Positions 24,567-38,300 of a stretch of 64,000 nt of DNA are shown here, in pieces (positions within the stretch are counted from its first letter, which is position 1; each line of letters starts with the position of its first letter). This stretch comes from Caprimulgus europaeus. Lineage: Eukaryota > Chordata > Aves > Caprimulgiformes > Caprimulgidae. The notes below the pieces were generated by a model. It did not search any database. It worked only from the letters and a program-made list of their open reading frames with translations, and was not told the DNA's origin. The DNA is taken from NCBI GenBank assembly GCA_907165065.1, contig OU015528.1, positions 32,324,515 to 32,388,514 on the forward strand, given 5' to 3'. The position numbers and the translations under genes were made by a program.

Positions 24567-24812
24567 TTATAGAATTGCAGAATAATTTAGGCTGGGTGGG
24601 ACCTTGGGAGATCACCTGAGCCAATTGCCTGCTCAGAGCTGGGCTAACTTTGTTCAGGGTTTTGTTTGGTTGGGTTTTGAGTATCTCCAGGGATGGAGAC
24701 TCCACAGCTTCTCTGGACACTTGGTCTAGTGTTTGTTCATTCTAGTGGTGATTTTTTTTCCTAATGTCTAATTGGAATTTCTTTTCTTGCAACGCATGTC
24801 CACTGTCCGGAT
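24567..24812 (-). mobile_element. CR1 LINE 3' fragment
   Basis: On the plus strand the fragment begins with degenerate reverse-complement copies of the CR1 terminal octamer (TAGAATTGCAGAAT). It continues through the standard CR1 3' landmarks: GGTGGGACCTTGGGAGATCA, the 'stop-region' segment, CAGGGATGGAGACTCCACAG at about 24692-24711, and TTCCTAATGTCTAAT near 24759. The order and spacing match the reverse complement of CR1 ORF2 C-terminus plus 3' UTR. It is 5' truncated, as is usual for CR1, and moderately diverged. The right boundary is approximate. Confidence 0.85.
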
Positions 24813-27800
24813 AAACTTGCTGGATGAAAGATCTTCATCCAATGTGACATCAGGCTCCATTTTGTTGTGTCTGTACCAATGAAATTGGAAGTTCTTTAAC
24901 TGTAGGACTACTTGGACTATTTGAAATCAGTTGTTGGTCTCAGTCCAGTAATGGCACCTGTGTCACAGTGCTGCCAAGGACATTTGAACATCTTGTCAAC
25001 CTTTCTAGCAGACTGAATTAAGAAGATAGAGGCTGAAAGGACAGACAAAACCATGCCCAATAGAGCTCTTTCCAGATAGGCTTAAAGGATACTGGCCAGC
25101 AGCCACCAGTGCACTGCTGGTGTCTGCCCTGAGTTTCATCTCTTGCGAAGGAGAGGGGTGCCTTCTGCCATGGCAGTCATTGCAGCACCTTCTGTGAACA
25201 CCAGAGGCTGGCTCTCTGCACTCACTGGGCTCCAGTGACTGCTGCCAAACTGGTGCTCTGCGACACGGACCATTCTCCCAGCCCATCTGTCTCCTCCATC
25301 AAGCCCAACGCTAGCCCTGAGCTAGCACCACATTGGCAATAGGCTCCCCATCCCATCACACACACCTCTGTGAAGTGAGTGGAACAGAACAGTTGCAGTC
25401 CTGGTGTGAAACTCATCTACTCACCAGTCCACCTTCTGCAAAGCATGGGTATTCTCATTTGCTCTTCTGAGAAGTGCCAGGAATAACATGTTATTGGATT
25501 TTGGCCCATTTTAACTCTTGCACACATCTTATCTTCCAGATTATTGTAGGATGGACTTGCTTTCTTGGCCCAAAGTTTATCCCAGTATTTTCACCTTAAC
25601 CATCTGGACGTGTGGGATCTCTACAGACTCTCCTGCGACAGCTATCAGTGCTGAGTCTGGTCTCCAGCTGTGTTCAATTCTAGTCATACTTTATTTTTAT
25701 TTTGCCATGACAGAGTTGATTCTCATTTCTTTGGCATTTAACTTCCTTTTTCTTTATGATGACAAGAGATTCTGCAGCGAGTGCTGCAAATCAGGAAACA
25801 CAAGGGGTGGAACATGGTAGCATAGTGCTATAAAATTAAAAAATCTATGGGAAATATTCCAGGGATATGAGAAGGTAGTGTGCCAACAGCCCACTGCAAC
25901 ACACCAGACACATGGTGGGAACGTCAATGCTGAGCAAATGTTTTGTGCCTATACAGAAAAAAAGTTAACCCAGCAGAGATAACCTTCTTATCCAGAAAAA
26001 ACTGAGACTGACCAGAGAGATTTTCATCTGTAAAGCTCTCACCCATACGGTCCTGATCCCAGACAGTTACTTAAGACAAGTTCTGTCTTCCCTGTTGTCA
26101 TAGGTGTGTCTTTGAAGGCCAGAGAGAAACTCTGCTGCTGCTTTGTCAACCTTCAATCCACAAAAATGGTCAGAACAATTCTTTTCTCAGTACAAAATAC
26201 CTTCTTGGGAGTATGGGAATTTTCTCCCCTTACTCAGTGTAACGTTTTCTGACAACAAGGAGGACATGTAATTGGAGGTAGACTTTCTCAAATCTGGTCT
26301 TTGGTTCTTCTCTGATACACAGATATATGACTAATCTTGATTGGTAGCTGCCAGAGCTGTCTCCTAGTTCTTTACTTTAACTAGTGCTGTTCCATTTCTC
26401 CCCTTTCCTACCTTCTGTATTTAAAGTCCCAGGGTCAAGTCTAAAACTGAATCAAGTCTCAAACACAGACCAAACTGTACATGCTAATCAGCAGCAGAGA
26501 TGGACAGTTCTCAGGGCAAGAAGGGCACAAGAAAATCAGAGCACTGTTTTCACTGAAATGCTTCTTGTATTAGGGAAGGGAAGAAAAACATTATGGTTGC
26601 CCATGTCTTGGCTGGAGTTTTTAGCTAAGGCCGCTTGTATGCCTTTGAAACACTGAAGAGCATTCTGGACATCTTGGCCATGCTGCCAGACCTTGGCTCC
26701 TACATAACTGATCTGACTTCCAGCATACTTGGAACATACGCTGACTTCAAGGGTGTTGGGAGGTTGAAAAATCCAGCTGCACTTTTTGAAGCTTAAACAC
26801 AGACTCAGGAATCCAACTTAAGCTTTGATTTTTTTGGAAATGTGTGCCTTCAGTCAACAAAGCAATACAGGGCTTGGCCTGGCTTTCCTTCAAAAGTCAG
26901 GAGAGCATTATACAACTCATGCAGTCTCTGCTCTGTTGTGAGCCTGCCTTCAGAAGACTGTGGCTTTCTCAGATAAATAGAGCCTTATCTAATTAGCTAT
27001 TTATATATCAACAGTCCCCATAGAGTGCTGAACACTGCAAAATTCTATCATAGGTGTAAGGAGGAAATTAAGCTTCATGCTTTGAAATGGAAGAAGTTAT
27101 TGACAGTTCTGGCAAAGACTTGTTTATGTCTATGTCCCTTCACATAGGTTCCTTGTGATTTTGTTTGACCCCTAGGCTGAGCTCTGGAAAATAAGTGCAA
27201 AAGCCCCAACTCTGCATTTTTTTAAGGGCGTGATACCTTCCAGCTACTCACTGGACCCCCTCAGCCCTCTCACAATAGAGGTGCAACCCCTCTAAGCCAA
27301 ACAGTATCAGCTCAACTTGGAGCAGTCTTTCCCCAGAGAGGAGCTGGTGAGAGATGAATTACAGCCCTTTCACAGCTACTGCGATCTGCCTTATGCAGTC
27401 CAGACAACTGCTGCAAATTTGATTGAGTTCACCAAAGAAGCTACTCATTTTAGATGGTGCTCCAAAGGGCAAAGCTTCTCTGTCCTGTTTGCAATCCAGT
27501 CTGCCACTTAAGTGTTTTCACCTGTTCTTTAAAGGTCAGAATTAAATGGATATCTCTTTACCACTTTACAGACAAATGCTTTGATAAGTGAGTGCCCAGC
27601 AGCCATGGGGATGAATACAAAATGTGGTAAATGTCCCGATAGATAGATGAGATTTTGAAAATATGGGATTGTGCTTATAATATGGAAGAGGAGGTGAATT
27701 TCTGATGGTTAGATTTGGCTCTTGAAGTTATTATCTTCTGTGCTGAATGAGTACTGACATCAGGTAGTCAAGCTGCATAACACATGGAGATTATTAGTAT

Positions 27801-30800
27801 TCAGTAAACAGATATGCTTGCAGCATTCCAGCACTGGAAATCTGTAGTGAAACTGTTCTCCGTGCCCAAAGGAGGCTCCAGCTGTTGCACTGACAGCAAG
27901 AGACAAAGGTCAGGTCAAGGTATGCTTAGGGCCAACCTGCTCCCAGAAATGATAAAGACTTCTCTGGGGACGGAGGAGGAAAGGCTCCTTTCCAGTAGCC
28001 AAAAAAAATCACGTTCCCTGCTCTCAAATGAGTATATGTCCCTTCTGTACTTCCATAAGGATCTGCGTATCCACAGACAAGAACAAGAGGAAAGCAAGAA
28101 GCTGGCTGTTTGTTAGAGCCATCCAGCAATGCTTCAGGAAAACTAAAAGGTTTTGCAGAACTGTGTCATCAAACCTCTGCCAAAACACAGCCAGAAACCT
28201 GGCTGCCTTTCTGCCAGGCTGCCTCAAATCTCCTGGGATCTTGCAACTTGAAATAAAGATGAAATAAATTGATTTTTTTTAAAAAAAAGACAAACCATTT
28301 TTGTAAATGTAATGAAACACTTCAGTGCATACATTAATTGTCTAATGCCGACACAGACACACCTGGGGCATGCTGGTTCCAGGATGTCCCTAAAGCCTGC
28401 TGAAGCTGGTGCTGCATGCATCCCTTCCTGTCACACTGCTTCCATGGAAGACCCTGAGGTGAAAGCCTTTGCCCTTCCTCTTAGCTTTCTAAACGGTGAT
28501 AAAGAAGGAAGTTCAACACTCAGAATGTACCTTCCTTGGTTCTTTCACTTACTGGAAGACTTCTGCAAGTTTTTATGCTTTCTATTTGAAGTGCTTGCTT
28601 TCATTCAGTGCTCTATAAAGGTGGGTCACTTCAGCCAGCCTCTGCACTAAACCATATTTATTGCATTCTGCTGTATTACAATGGACTGTACCATGACATT
28701 CCTCATCTTTATAACAACAATAAACCCTTAAAATTAAAGCAATTTCATTTTGGATAGAAAAATGTGATAAGCCCTTGAGTGAGCTGCTGAAAGGTCACAG
28801 TTTTTTTAAATAAATATTAAAAACTATGCATGATCTTGGTGAATTCTGATGAGAAATCTTTATTAAAAACTGGTATTATTTTTTTAATAAGAGAATCTGT
28901 GAGACTAAAAGTCAAGGATCTTTATGTGTATACACATGAGTGTACACACACACACCATTGGCATGTGGCAGCATTGGTTGTGATTCCAAATTCTAGAGTC
29001 TTTCACATATACACTATTTAAAAGAAATATAAAACCTTACTATGAATTAGATCAAGGTAGCAAGATGATGTAAAAGGTAGAGTTTTTTTCTTAATTCTCA
29101 TTACTAGAAATGTAGTACTAGTAATATTTTCACTTAATGGTACTTACCTGAAGCCAGTCATGGCAAGGTCTCGTGTAGAGTGTTACGCATAGAAAATCAT
29201 ACGCTGAGTCTTCAAGTACATGTGAAGTTCAAAACAAAAGGAAGCAGGAAGAGGGGCAGCGTGAACTCTCTTTTCCTCTCATGGGAGTGGAAGCACCAGC
29301 TCGCTGCATGACCATCCTTCCTCAGATTGTTCCTTCTGGATAGTTTGTGGGGAAAGTAAGCTTTGAGGTGAAAGTTGCTTCCGTGAATGCTGAAAGGGAT
29401 TTTGCTGACAGCAAGAGGAGAAGTGGGAGAGGGCAAACATGGGCTTGTGGAAAAAATGGAGATTTGGGTGACTGAGGATGCTCCTGGTGATGGAGTGACA
29501 GAAACCTTCTCTAAATGAGACAACATGACGGGAATTGTACCCCAAGGGGTTTTGAGAGGTAGGACAGAAAGACGGGGCTTGATGTGGTGGAAGATGAAAT
29601 CAATGGGGTGACTTGAAGGGGTCAGGAAGGAAGTATAGTAAAAATGGTCTTAGCAGCAATATCTATCATATTTATTATGTTTTATGCTTGTGGTGGTTGT
29701 GGTGTCAAAGGAAAGGACAGCAATGTTTCCAGAACAGTAATCAGAGAGGAGGAGGCAGTAACAGTCAAGAGTGTGAAGAGGTAAAATTCTAATCGAATGA
29801 GGGGAGATGGTTTTGGAGTTGCACAGGAAGAAGCAATAACTGTAAGAGGTGGCCTGAATACCACATTTCAGTGAAGGGACAAGCTGAAGATGAAATCAGA
29901 ACACAGGCCTGAGAGACAGATCATCACATGGTGCTCCTGCCCCGATGGAGGAAAAGCAGAGATGTTAAAGGTCATGCCACCTTGCTAAAATCTTTTGCAC
30001 CTGAAAAGTGAAGAATGAAGCTAAATCTCAGTGGAATGGGGAAATGGGCCCTAAACTACTGAAACTCTTTATGCTTAAGACTATAACAAAACCCCAAAGC
30101 TTTTCTTTCTAAGTAGCACTTAATTATCTTTGCATATTTTTTAGCTTGCACAGTGAGATTACGACCCCTCAGTCCTCTCTACCCAGTTGCAAGCGATGAA
30201 TTACCTCGGCTCCTATGCATTTCATGCAGGTCTTTGCCAGGCTGTGCCAGGAGTGCTGGTGGCACTGCAGAGGTGAGCTGGCTGTTCAGCGTGGCTTGAC
30301 AAGCTTCAAAAGTGTTGTGCCTCTTTGCCCCTGCTTGATTTATGGTGCCAGGGCTGTGTTGTGCTCAGGTTATATTTTGTTTTATTATTTTATTGTCCAT
30401 TTCTATTCATCAACCTCAGATACTTCCCATTGAAATTATTCGTTGGCTTTTGCATTTCTTTGCTCAGAACAGTGTTTAAAGTACAACTTTGATTATCTTT
30501 CTTTTTTGATACCCTTTCTGCTCCTGCCATAGTGTAACTTGTGACACAGTTTACACAATATAATGAGGGTTATCATTTGGGTGATTAAATTGCTATGTTT
30601 AAGCACTCTGTTTGAGCTTATTACCATTGGAACGGTCTGTGCAGTTGCTGGCATTTTCACAATGGATCTTGCAAAATTGACTAGTCCTCCTGGGTTTCTG
30701 ATCTTCTTCGTCTGTGGACTGTGGATTACATGTTCAGAACACGCATTTTGTTGCAGGTGGAATGCAGACATTATTCCGTCTCTCATAACCTTAAGATAAC

Positions 30801-31089
30801 TTGTCCAGAAATGAAAATTGCTATTGAAAAAGCCTTGCCTTGCAGGAGCTGAGGTTATGGCGTGGAATGATCAGCATGCAAGCTATGGCACATGGTGTGC
30901 AGTACACACCATTACCTGCTCCACATCTTAAATTACTGAGCGGAAATCAGTCTTGTAATCAGCCCCTGATTATGCTATTTGCTGTTGTTACACGTGCTGA
31001 AGGAGGAGAGCATCTGCTTCTTCTTTTTAAATACTTGTTTATGAAGCAAGTTTTCCTGCCAATAATACAAGTGAAGGACTGCTTATATC
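24813..31089. other. Intergenic DNA, no gene seen
   Basis: No supportable exon or RNA gene is present. A palindrome with a CA run lies at 28924-28955, and the + strand is visibly purine-rich from about 29230 to 29960. Open frames in this interval show no recognisable family. Confidence 0.55.
28924..28955 (+). repeat. 14-bp palindrome next to a short (CA)n run
   Basis: ATGTGTATACACAT (28924-28937) is a perfect palindrome made of alternating purine/pyrimidine. It is followed within a few bases by a (CA)n run to about 28955. It is typical of microsatellite birth and has no evident function. Confidence 0.85.
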
Positions 31090-31811
31090 CTGGCTGCAGG
31101 ACAAAACTGGACTGGGAGATATATCTCCTGCTGGAGAGGAGCTCTGAGGAAAAGGACCTGGGTGTGTTGGTGGACAGCAGGCTGGCCATGAGCCAGCAGT
31201 GTGTCCTTGGGGCCAGGAAGGCCAACAGCATCCTGGGGTGCATTAAAAAGAGCGTGGCCAGCAGGTCAAGGGAGGTTCTCCTCCTACTCTACTCTGCCCT
31301 GGTGAGGACACATCTGGAGTCCTGTGCCCAGTTCTGGGCTCCCCAGTTCAAGAGGGACAGGGATCTTCTGGAGAGAGTCCAGCAGAGGCCACAAAGATGA
31401 TGAGGGGCCTGGAGCATCTCCTGTATGAGGAGAGGCTGAGAGAGCTGGGACTCTTCAGCCTGGAGAAGAGAAGATTGAGGAGGGATCTTATCAATGTCTG
31501 TAAATACATGAAGTGTGGGGGCCAAATGGATGGGGCTGGGCTCTTTTTGGTGGTACCCAGTGACAGGACAAGGGGCAATGGGCAAAAACTGGAACACCAG
31601 AAGTTCCAGACAAACCTAAGGAAAAACTTTACTGTGAGGGTGTTGGAGCACTGGAATAAGATGCCCAGAGAGGTTGTGGAGTCTCCACCTCTGGAGATGT
31701 TCAAAACCCACCTGGACACTTTCCTGTGCAACCTGTTGTAGGGAACTTGCCTTGGCAGAGAGGTTGATCTCCTGAGGTCCCTTCCAACCCCTACGATTCT
31801 GTGATCTTGTA
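31090..31811 (+). mobile_element. CR1 LINE, 5'-truncated 3' end with decayed reverse transcriptase C-terminus
   Basis: Translation gives the C-terminal part of the CR1 ORF2 polyprotein. The first segment runs from about 31100 to 31400 and contains [18 protein letters not shown]; the second runs from 31397 to a stop ending at 31741 and contains [18 protein letters not shown] and [10 protein letters not shown]. Together they form one CR1 coding region broken by a one-base frameshift near 31389. A 3' UTR of about 60 bp follows, with CTTCCAACCCCTACG and the terminal octamer ATTCTGTG (31796-31803) plus a degenerate second copy. The catalytic YADD region is absent because of 5' truncation, so the copy cannot move by itself. 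It is the best preserved CR1 in the window. Confidence 0.95.
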
Positions 31812-34800
31812 ATCTAAGGTTCGTGCAAAGTGTGGGATCCTCCTGGAGATGGGCTGGGGAATATAGCTCCATGGCCAGTCCCTTGGGGAAGGGGCTGTCC
31901 TCCACCCTCCCACAAGCTCAGAGAAGCCTTCATCTGCTTTGCAGCCGTTCTACTGCTGGGGACTCTTGCTGTGGAGCAGTGAACACTGGACCCATCAGCA
32001 CCAGCCTTCTGCAGCTTTTGGCTGTCTTGCTGTTTGTCCTTACTAAGGAAACTTTTCACTGTGTTTTTTTTGCTATACTTCTGTCCCTTGGGACAGCCCT
32101 TTGACTTGTAGTAGTAATTTGCCGAGTCTCCGGGTTCTTTGAGTTGAAAGAGCAAAGTTGACACTTCCTTCTTTCTACTTGCCACATCCTCTCTCCCAGC
32201 AGCAGTGGAGAGCCCAGGAACTTGGCAAGGAGGAATGAACTGTCCACTTCAACATCTTCAGTCTGCACTTTCTTTCTGGGAAAACAAGCCTGGGCAAGAG
32301 CATCACGAGCTCTTCAGAGTGCAACAGTCTCACAGTTTTTGTGTTATTAAATCAGATTTTTAAAGCAATTGAGCCTCTCTTTGGAGCATTAATAATTGTT
32401 TGGGACTGCACTTTAAAAAAAATAATGGAATAATGGCAAGCTAGAATATCCAAATAACTTCTAAATTAGTGTGATTGGTGCCAAGCATATCAGTGCTAAG
32501 CCAAAATTCCAGAGCCTTGGACAACAGATCGTTCAGCTAGTTGATGCATATTCATTAATTAGTATGGCAGTAGAGAGGGAACAATGCACAAATGTAAGTG
32601 AATTCTTGTTTTCAGTTTATGTATACAAATATTAAAATGGGGCTGGTTTTGTTTCATTGTTGAATTCCAGAGTTTTTTTCAAAAACACACTCTTAGTCCC
32701 AGCAAACCCTTGCAGAAACAATAGCTAATTTAATTTACTATCTTTTGCATGCACAGCTATGGATGGGAAGGAAAACTCTGTTTTGGCATCAAAGACCTTC
32801 ACTGTTGAGCTTTGCTAACTTTAAGCCATTTTAAAAAGAATGCTTGATTACTAATCTTTGTGTGAGAAATTCAGAGCTCCTCGAAAGCTGGAAAGATTGA
32901 GTTCACAGCTGGAAGTCTGTTCCAACCTGGAGGCTGGCTCCTCATGTGTTGTCCTCTCTGTTGCTTAGCACTGTCTTTCACAACATTTAATTGCAGGCTC
33001 GCAAGAGTGAGCTACAAATAGCAACTTACAGGGGAAGAGTCAGCCTCAGGAGGGTTTCCCTGCTTTCTGAAAGTCATCACTGAACAGTAACACAAACTTT
33101 TTATTTTGCAGTTGTCCATCTCCTGTGATCTTTAGGATAAAGCCACACAATTAAATGCCTTTCTGAATGTCATTTTACTACTAATCTTGAGTTAAGGGGC
33201 AAGTGGATAAAAGAGGAACGGTGTGTGACTTGTCAGTTATTAAAAGGGTGACCAGAGGCACATCTTGTGTTTATGCTCTGAACTTGAATTTCACCGTAAA
33301 TCAGCGTATCCACATGGACTCAGCAAAGCGCAGGTACTAGCCTGTAAGCCAGCTGTCACACTATGTCAGTGTACGCATAGAAGTGCTGGTGGCTTGTTCT
33401 CTGCTCTTTCATGGTTTTTCTCTTCAGGAAAGTACGAGAGGAGGAAATGGGCGTGATTCCTATTTCTGCTGCCCTTCTTTTGATGATGTTGCAGGAGGAA
33501 AGTCTCAATTCCTTCCCTGTGCTGCTGGTTTGCTCAAGCTCTCCTAAGGCCAGAGGCAGAATATGCAGGTGGCAGTCAAGTACATGGCTGTGGAGACAGT
33601 AAAATCCTGTTTCCAGGCCTCTCCCAGTCCTGTCAGTTAGGAATACAATGCTCTCCAGAGGGGAACCAGAGACTGCAAAGAGGAGGAGGAAAACTGGTCC
33701 ATGGAATGGGCATTGTCATTTCTGGTACAGAGCACTGGGATGCTCACTGCACAGTGGGGACAGGAGAAGAAAAAGAGAGAATAAGGAGAAGTTGACATGC
33801 TTCAGTGTGATCACACAGCCAGTCTGCAGTCCTGATACCTGCATCCTGTTTTCTGTCAGGCTGTCATGCATTATATATTTACAATAATCTCTTCAGAGAA
33901 AGGGGGTTTATGTGTCAATCCGTCACATTTGCTCAGTAGGGCTATGGGATTATTTCCATGGCAGTGCAGCTCAGGGCACAGTGCTGGCAACCACCCCGCA
34001 GGACACATCTGGGGAGGCCTGGGCAGCATGTGTCCCCCATGGGAGCACTGAGCACCAGCCTCTGCCCTGCTGGAAGCCAGAGCTGTGGGTAAGTAAAGTC
34101 ATTTGCTGGCTGGGAGAGATACTTTCCATGGATGGGTTTACAGTGTTTTGGCTGGGCACATGTTATCACTGTATTTGAGCTGCTTATTTATCCGAGTGTG
34201 CAGGCTCCCACCATTGGCACACTGCCACCAGTGGGGATGGCATCAGCAGGGATACCGCTCGCAGCAGCGCCATGGCCAGCACCAACTGTCCCAGCAGACC
34301 TGGAAAACCTCTGACAGTGGCTGTGAGAGGGACACACAGCAGCTCAACAAGGGTGGATGTGGGGCATGATGAGCAGTCCTTGAATGCAGCAGCCCACAAA
34401 GAGTAGAAATAGTACAAAAATTGAGCAGAGATGGGTTTGGAGGGTCAGTGATAAGAGAAACGCAAACATGAACATCCTGCTGATTATTTGCTGCTTTGAA
34501 TATTACTGAAGTGCCATGCATGCTGCCACAAAAGGAAGTGTTCAGTTTCTAGGGAGCACAAACTACCACTTCAACCGCTCTTAGGCTTTTACAACTGCAT
34601 GCTTTGGAAAAGTAAGCACTACGCCCAGGTGAAAACTGTACCTGGCTAAAGGCTGAGTGAAGTAAATGCTGAAGTGGCTATTGAAGCCTGAAAATCTGTG
34701 TCAGGGTTGAGATCACTGAAGATATGATTGTGCTGTCTGCAGGTAGCTTTGTCTGAGCTTGCTTCACTTTAGAGCCTGCATGTGTTGGCCAAAATTACTG

Positions 34801-35276
34801 TGATATGAGCAGCAAGAAGTAATTGTGTTGTATGGGACAAAGCTGACTAGAATTGAAAAGCTGAGTGGGGTAAGAGCAGATTTGCTTTCAAAGCATTTTC
34901 ATAATAAATTGAACCCTTTGGAAAAAACAAAAACAAAAAACTCAAACACTTGACATTTTGGGCTATTCCTTTTTAACATCCTAGAAAGTATTTCTGCTAA
35001 AAAGATTCCCAGAGCTGTGTGCAGGTCTGCTTTCAGTGATATTAGCCCAGGCTATAAAGAAGAACAGACAAGATCTTTCTTAATTGTTTTTTTAATTGCA
35101 ATCTCCTTTTAAATTGTTTTAAAGCCTGCTTTGTTTGTGGTAAAGAGGACCACTTCTTCTGTTCCCACTCAGGGAAGGACAGCAGGATGCAAAGAAGCAA
35201 GAAAACAGAATATTGTATGCCAGTACAATGTATCTGTTAGCAAGGGAGGGGAGTCACTAGTTTGCCCTTGAGATTT

Positions 35277-35312
35277 AAAAAAAAAAAAAAAAAAAGAAAA
35301 GAAAAAAAAAAA
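35277..35312 (+). repeat. A-rich simple repeat
   Basis: A19 is followed by G-interrupted A4 and A11 runs. No poly(A) signal or recognisable gene copy precedes it, so a retrocopy tail is not claimed. Confidence 0.9.
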
Positions 35313-38300
35313 GGAGGGGTAGTAGAAACCAAGCCGTGGGCACTGTGAGCATCCCAGCCCTTGTGGTAGGATCTCTCGGCTGTGCTGCCTCGGCTGTGCT
35401 GCAGGCACGCTGCAGTCACACTGTGCCCAGGAGCATCGCTTCACCTCCCAGCTCAGTGGGCCTCCCTCTCTGCACCGAGTTTGCCTGCCCTTCTGTGGCA
35501 GCAGTTTGTGGGGAGGTGCTGGGACACAATTGCCATGGGCACAACTACTCTGCAAAGCAAGCAGGTTTCCAGCCTATGCAAAAGAAGAACTAGTTTTAAT
35601 TGCTGTATACAACTGTGCAGGTAAAATAGGTTAGCACTGCTGGCAGCGCTGGGTGCATGGAGGGAGCCAGATAGGAGGAACCTGTCTCCAAGTGACTGTA
35701 TGTCCTTATGCTTCTGCAGGTGTGCCAAAGATTTTCCTCAATGTTTTCCATTTACCCTAATGCAAAAGTATCCAAAGAACAAAAAAATTTCAAGGACTCC
35801 CCGCACAAGACTCTATATGTTAGAGTTCATTCTCACAAAGACAAAAAACCCACTTCAAAACTTCTGGGAGTACAAATTGTCCTATCACAATATTCAAAAA
35901 TGAAATTGTGGGGGTTTTTTTCCCTAGAGCTTTCTACCCTTGTGCTACTTTTTGCTACGTACCACACAAAGTGTTATTTTTCTCTGGGTTGTTACTATCA
36001 GAAGGAAATCAAAACCTGTGATTCAGGTGCTGGTAGGTTGTGTCTCTTAACTACCTGCTGTTGTACCTGAAATCTTGTACCTCCAAAACCCTTAATTGAA
36101 AGGACAACCCTTCAAAAGGGTAGAGGAAAGGAAGCTGCATTATTTCAGGGAAACTGAGTTTCCAAGGACTTAAAGACTGGTTCAACACAACACTCAATTA
36201 CATATACAATGCAAAGAAGTGGTGGTTTCAAAGCACAGTGTTCATCTGCTTTCTTTGCTGGGGCCTCAGCAACACTTACCAGCAGCTGAAATGCTATCTA
36301 GCAAATTTGGAAAAGGATTTTACCCACAGAGGAATCCCTTCTGTATGTGTGAGTCTGTATCCTCCTAGGATGAGGACCCATGGGACTCAGTGTCTTGAGG
36401 AGCCTCGGGTACACACAAGGTCTGTGACCAAGTGGTTGGTGGGGACTTATTAGAGATCCTGGTCTAAGGACAGACAAGTGGGTTGCAGCTGGGCTGTGTG
36501 ACCCTCTAAAGGATATTTGAATGTTGTTATCCTTCATTGTCTTTATCTGGTTTTGTGCTGACCTCATATTCACAGTTATCCATCTCCTGAATCAGTCATT
36601 GCATTTTCACCTTCAGAGCATCTTGGCCTGACTAAAATATAATGTGAACATTCCAGACCAATACTTTCCTTTTTCTGCTCCCATTTGATCCTGGACTCCA
36701 TATTATGTTTAGCTAGTTTTTAATTTAAGTTTTATCCTGCTGCAATCTAGAAAGTGCCTCATTATCTGCAATACAGTTTTTCTAATCTGCCCGTCACTTC
36801 CGAAGCCAATCTTCAACAAATTACTCAGTTTTTTGTTCTTGTAGCTAGTGGATATAGAGCCAATTTAAGTTGTTTTCGCATATTTTTTTGTGTGAAATGG
36901 ACAGCTTGCATAGTCTGTGGAAAACAATTTTAAGAGGTTTCTGCAAAACACTGTGAAAACCACGTGAGAATGTACTTCTAAAACTGAACCAAATAAAACT
37001 AAAACTTCTGGTTACAGTACTAACTTACCTTTGCTGCTATGCAGTTACACTGCTTCATCTACTGAAACACAGATTAAAAATAGTGTTCTGGTCCTTAGAG
37101 CCTCAGTTGTGCTGGGATTTTTGCATATGGTAAGAGGAAACGATTATTACATCTGATAAATGTCATAGCTGTAGCTTCGTATAGAAGAGCACTGTGTTCA
37201 TAACAACTCTCTTCAGGGAGAAGAATAAAATAAGCGAAAATCCCATGTTCCTTTATTTTTCTTTCAGTTGCATCATTGGCATTTATATCAATGCCTTAAG
37301 CTTATCTCAAAAAGTCACTTTTATTAAAGCCACTTTTGAGATCACCCTAATAAATGTCAGTTGTTTCGTTTATTCTCCTGCTGAAGTAAAAGTTAGTTGT
37401 GATGGGCATAAAAGTTGTATAAGTCTGTGAGCATAAACAAAAGATGAGTTGGTGGGGTTTTTTATCAACAACCATGAAAAGGTTTACTTTCGAATGAGGT
37501 TTAAAAAAAAAATCTGAAAATTAAATTTCACACAAAAAAAGTCTGCAACGAGTAGGAAATAAATATTTGCCCTTGGAAGTTCCTCTGTTGAAAAGATCCT
37601 TCCAGCCAGCCCTAGCTCTTTTTTCTCTGTTGCACTATGGCCAGTGCAATACAGCAATACTCTACAGATGACAAGAGGGGTTTTTATAAAAGCAGGGTTG
37701 TTGTCCGGTATGAGTCCCCAGGGTGCACATTTCCAGGTTTTCCCGGCTCTCCTAAGGATGATGATTTCCTTGGGTTTTCCAACATCCCTGGCAGAAGCAG
37801 CGTGCTGGCTGCCCAGGGCATTCCCCTGTGCCAAAGAAGGAGCGGAGCCACCCTGGTTTACAGCCCCAGGTGGCTGCTGAGCCAGGCCAGCCTGTCTTCA
37901 CGCTCTCTCAGAGCCCTTAATTATGTACGTAGCTCCCTTCAAGTGCTGTTTGCATGAGGCTTTGCATGCGTTTGATATTGACTTTGAGGAACAGCACTTA
38001 GTTTTTCAGATGAAATCAGAGATCCCTCTGCACAGCTTCCAGTGCCTGGCTGCTGAGGGCTCAGGCTCTGCCCTGCTGCTCAGTGTCTCAGCTGGGAAGA
38101 GCATCCTTGCTCCCGCCTCTGGGACATCAGATCAAGTGGAGCCTTGAGCTCTGCTGGAGGACTGTCCTTTGATATCTGGGTTATAAAGAGCATATTAAGC
38201 CTGCTGAGTGGGAGGCATTGTTTGCTTACGGGGCTGAGGTAAGCTTGTTAGGGCTTTAAGTTCATGTGTAAGGCAGCAAGAAGGTAGTTTTCACTGGGAT

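Noticed and set aside
25660..25690. GTTCAATTC resembling a tRNA B box
   Set aside because: There is no A box at proper spacing and no cloverleaf could be drawn.
30840..31400. 186-codon open frame on the + strand
   Set aside because: Its C-terminal half is CR1 reverse-transcriptase sequence and the rest is unrelated flanking DNA; it is not a host gene.
31348..31905. 185-codon minus-strand open frame
   Set aside because: It is a shadow of the CR1 coding region on the opposite strand, with no recognisable product.
35277..35312. A-rich tract as a retrocopy poly(A) tail
   Set aside because: No poly(A) signal, target duplication or recognisable gene copy lies upstream.
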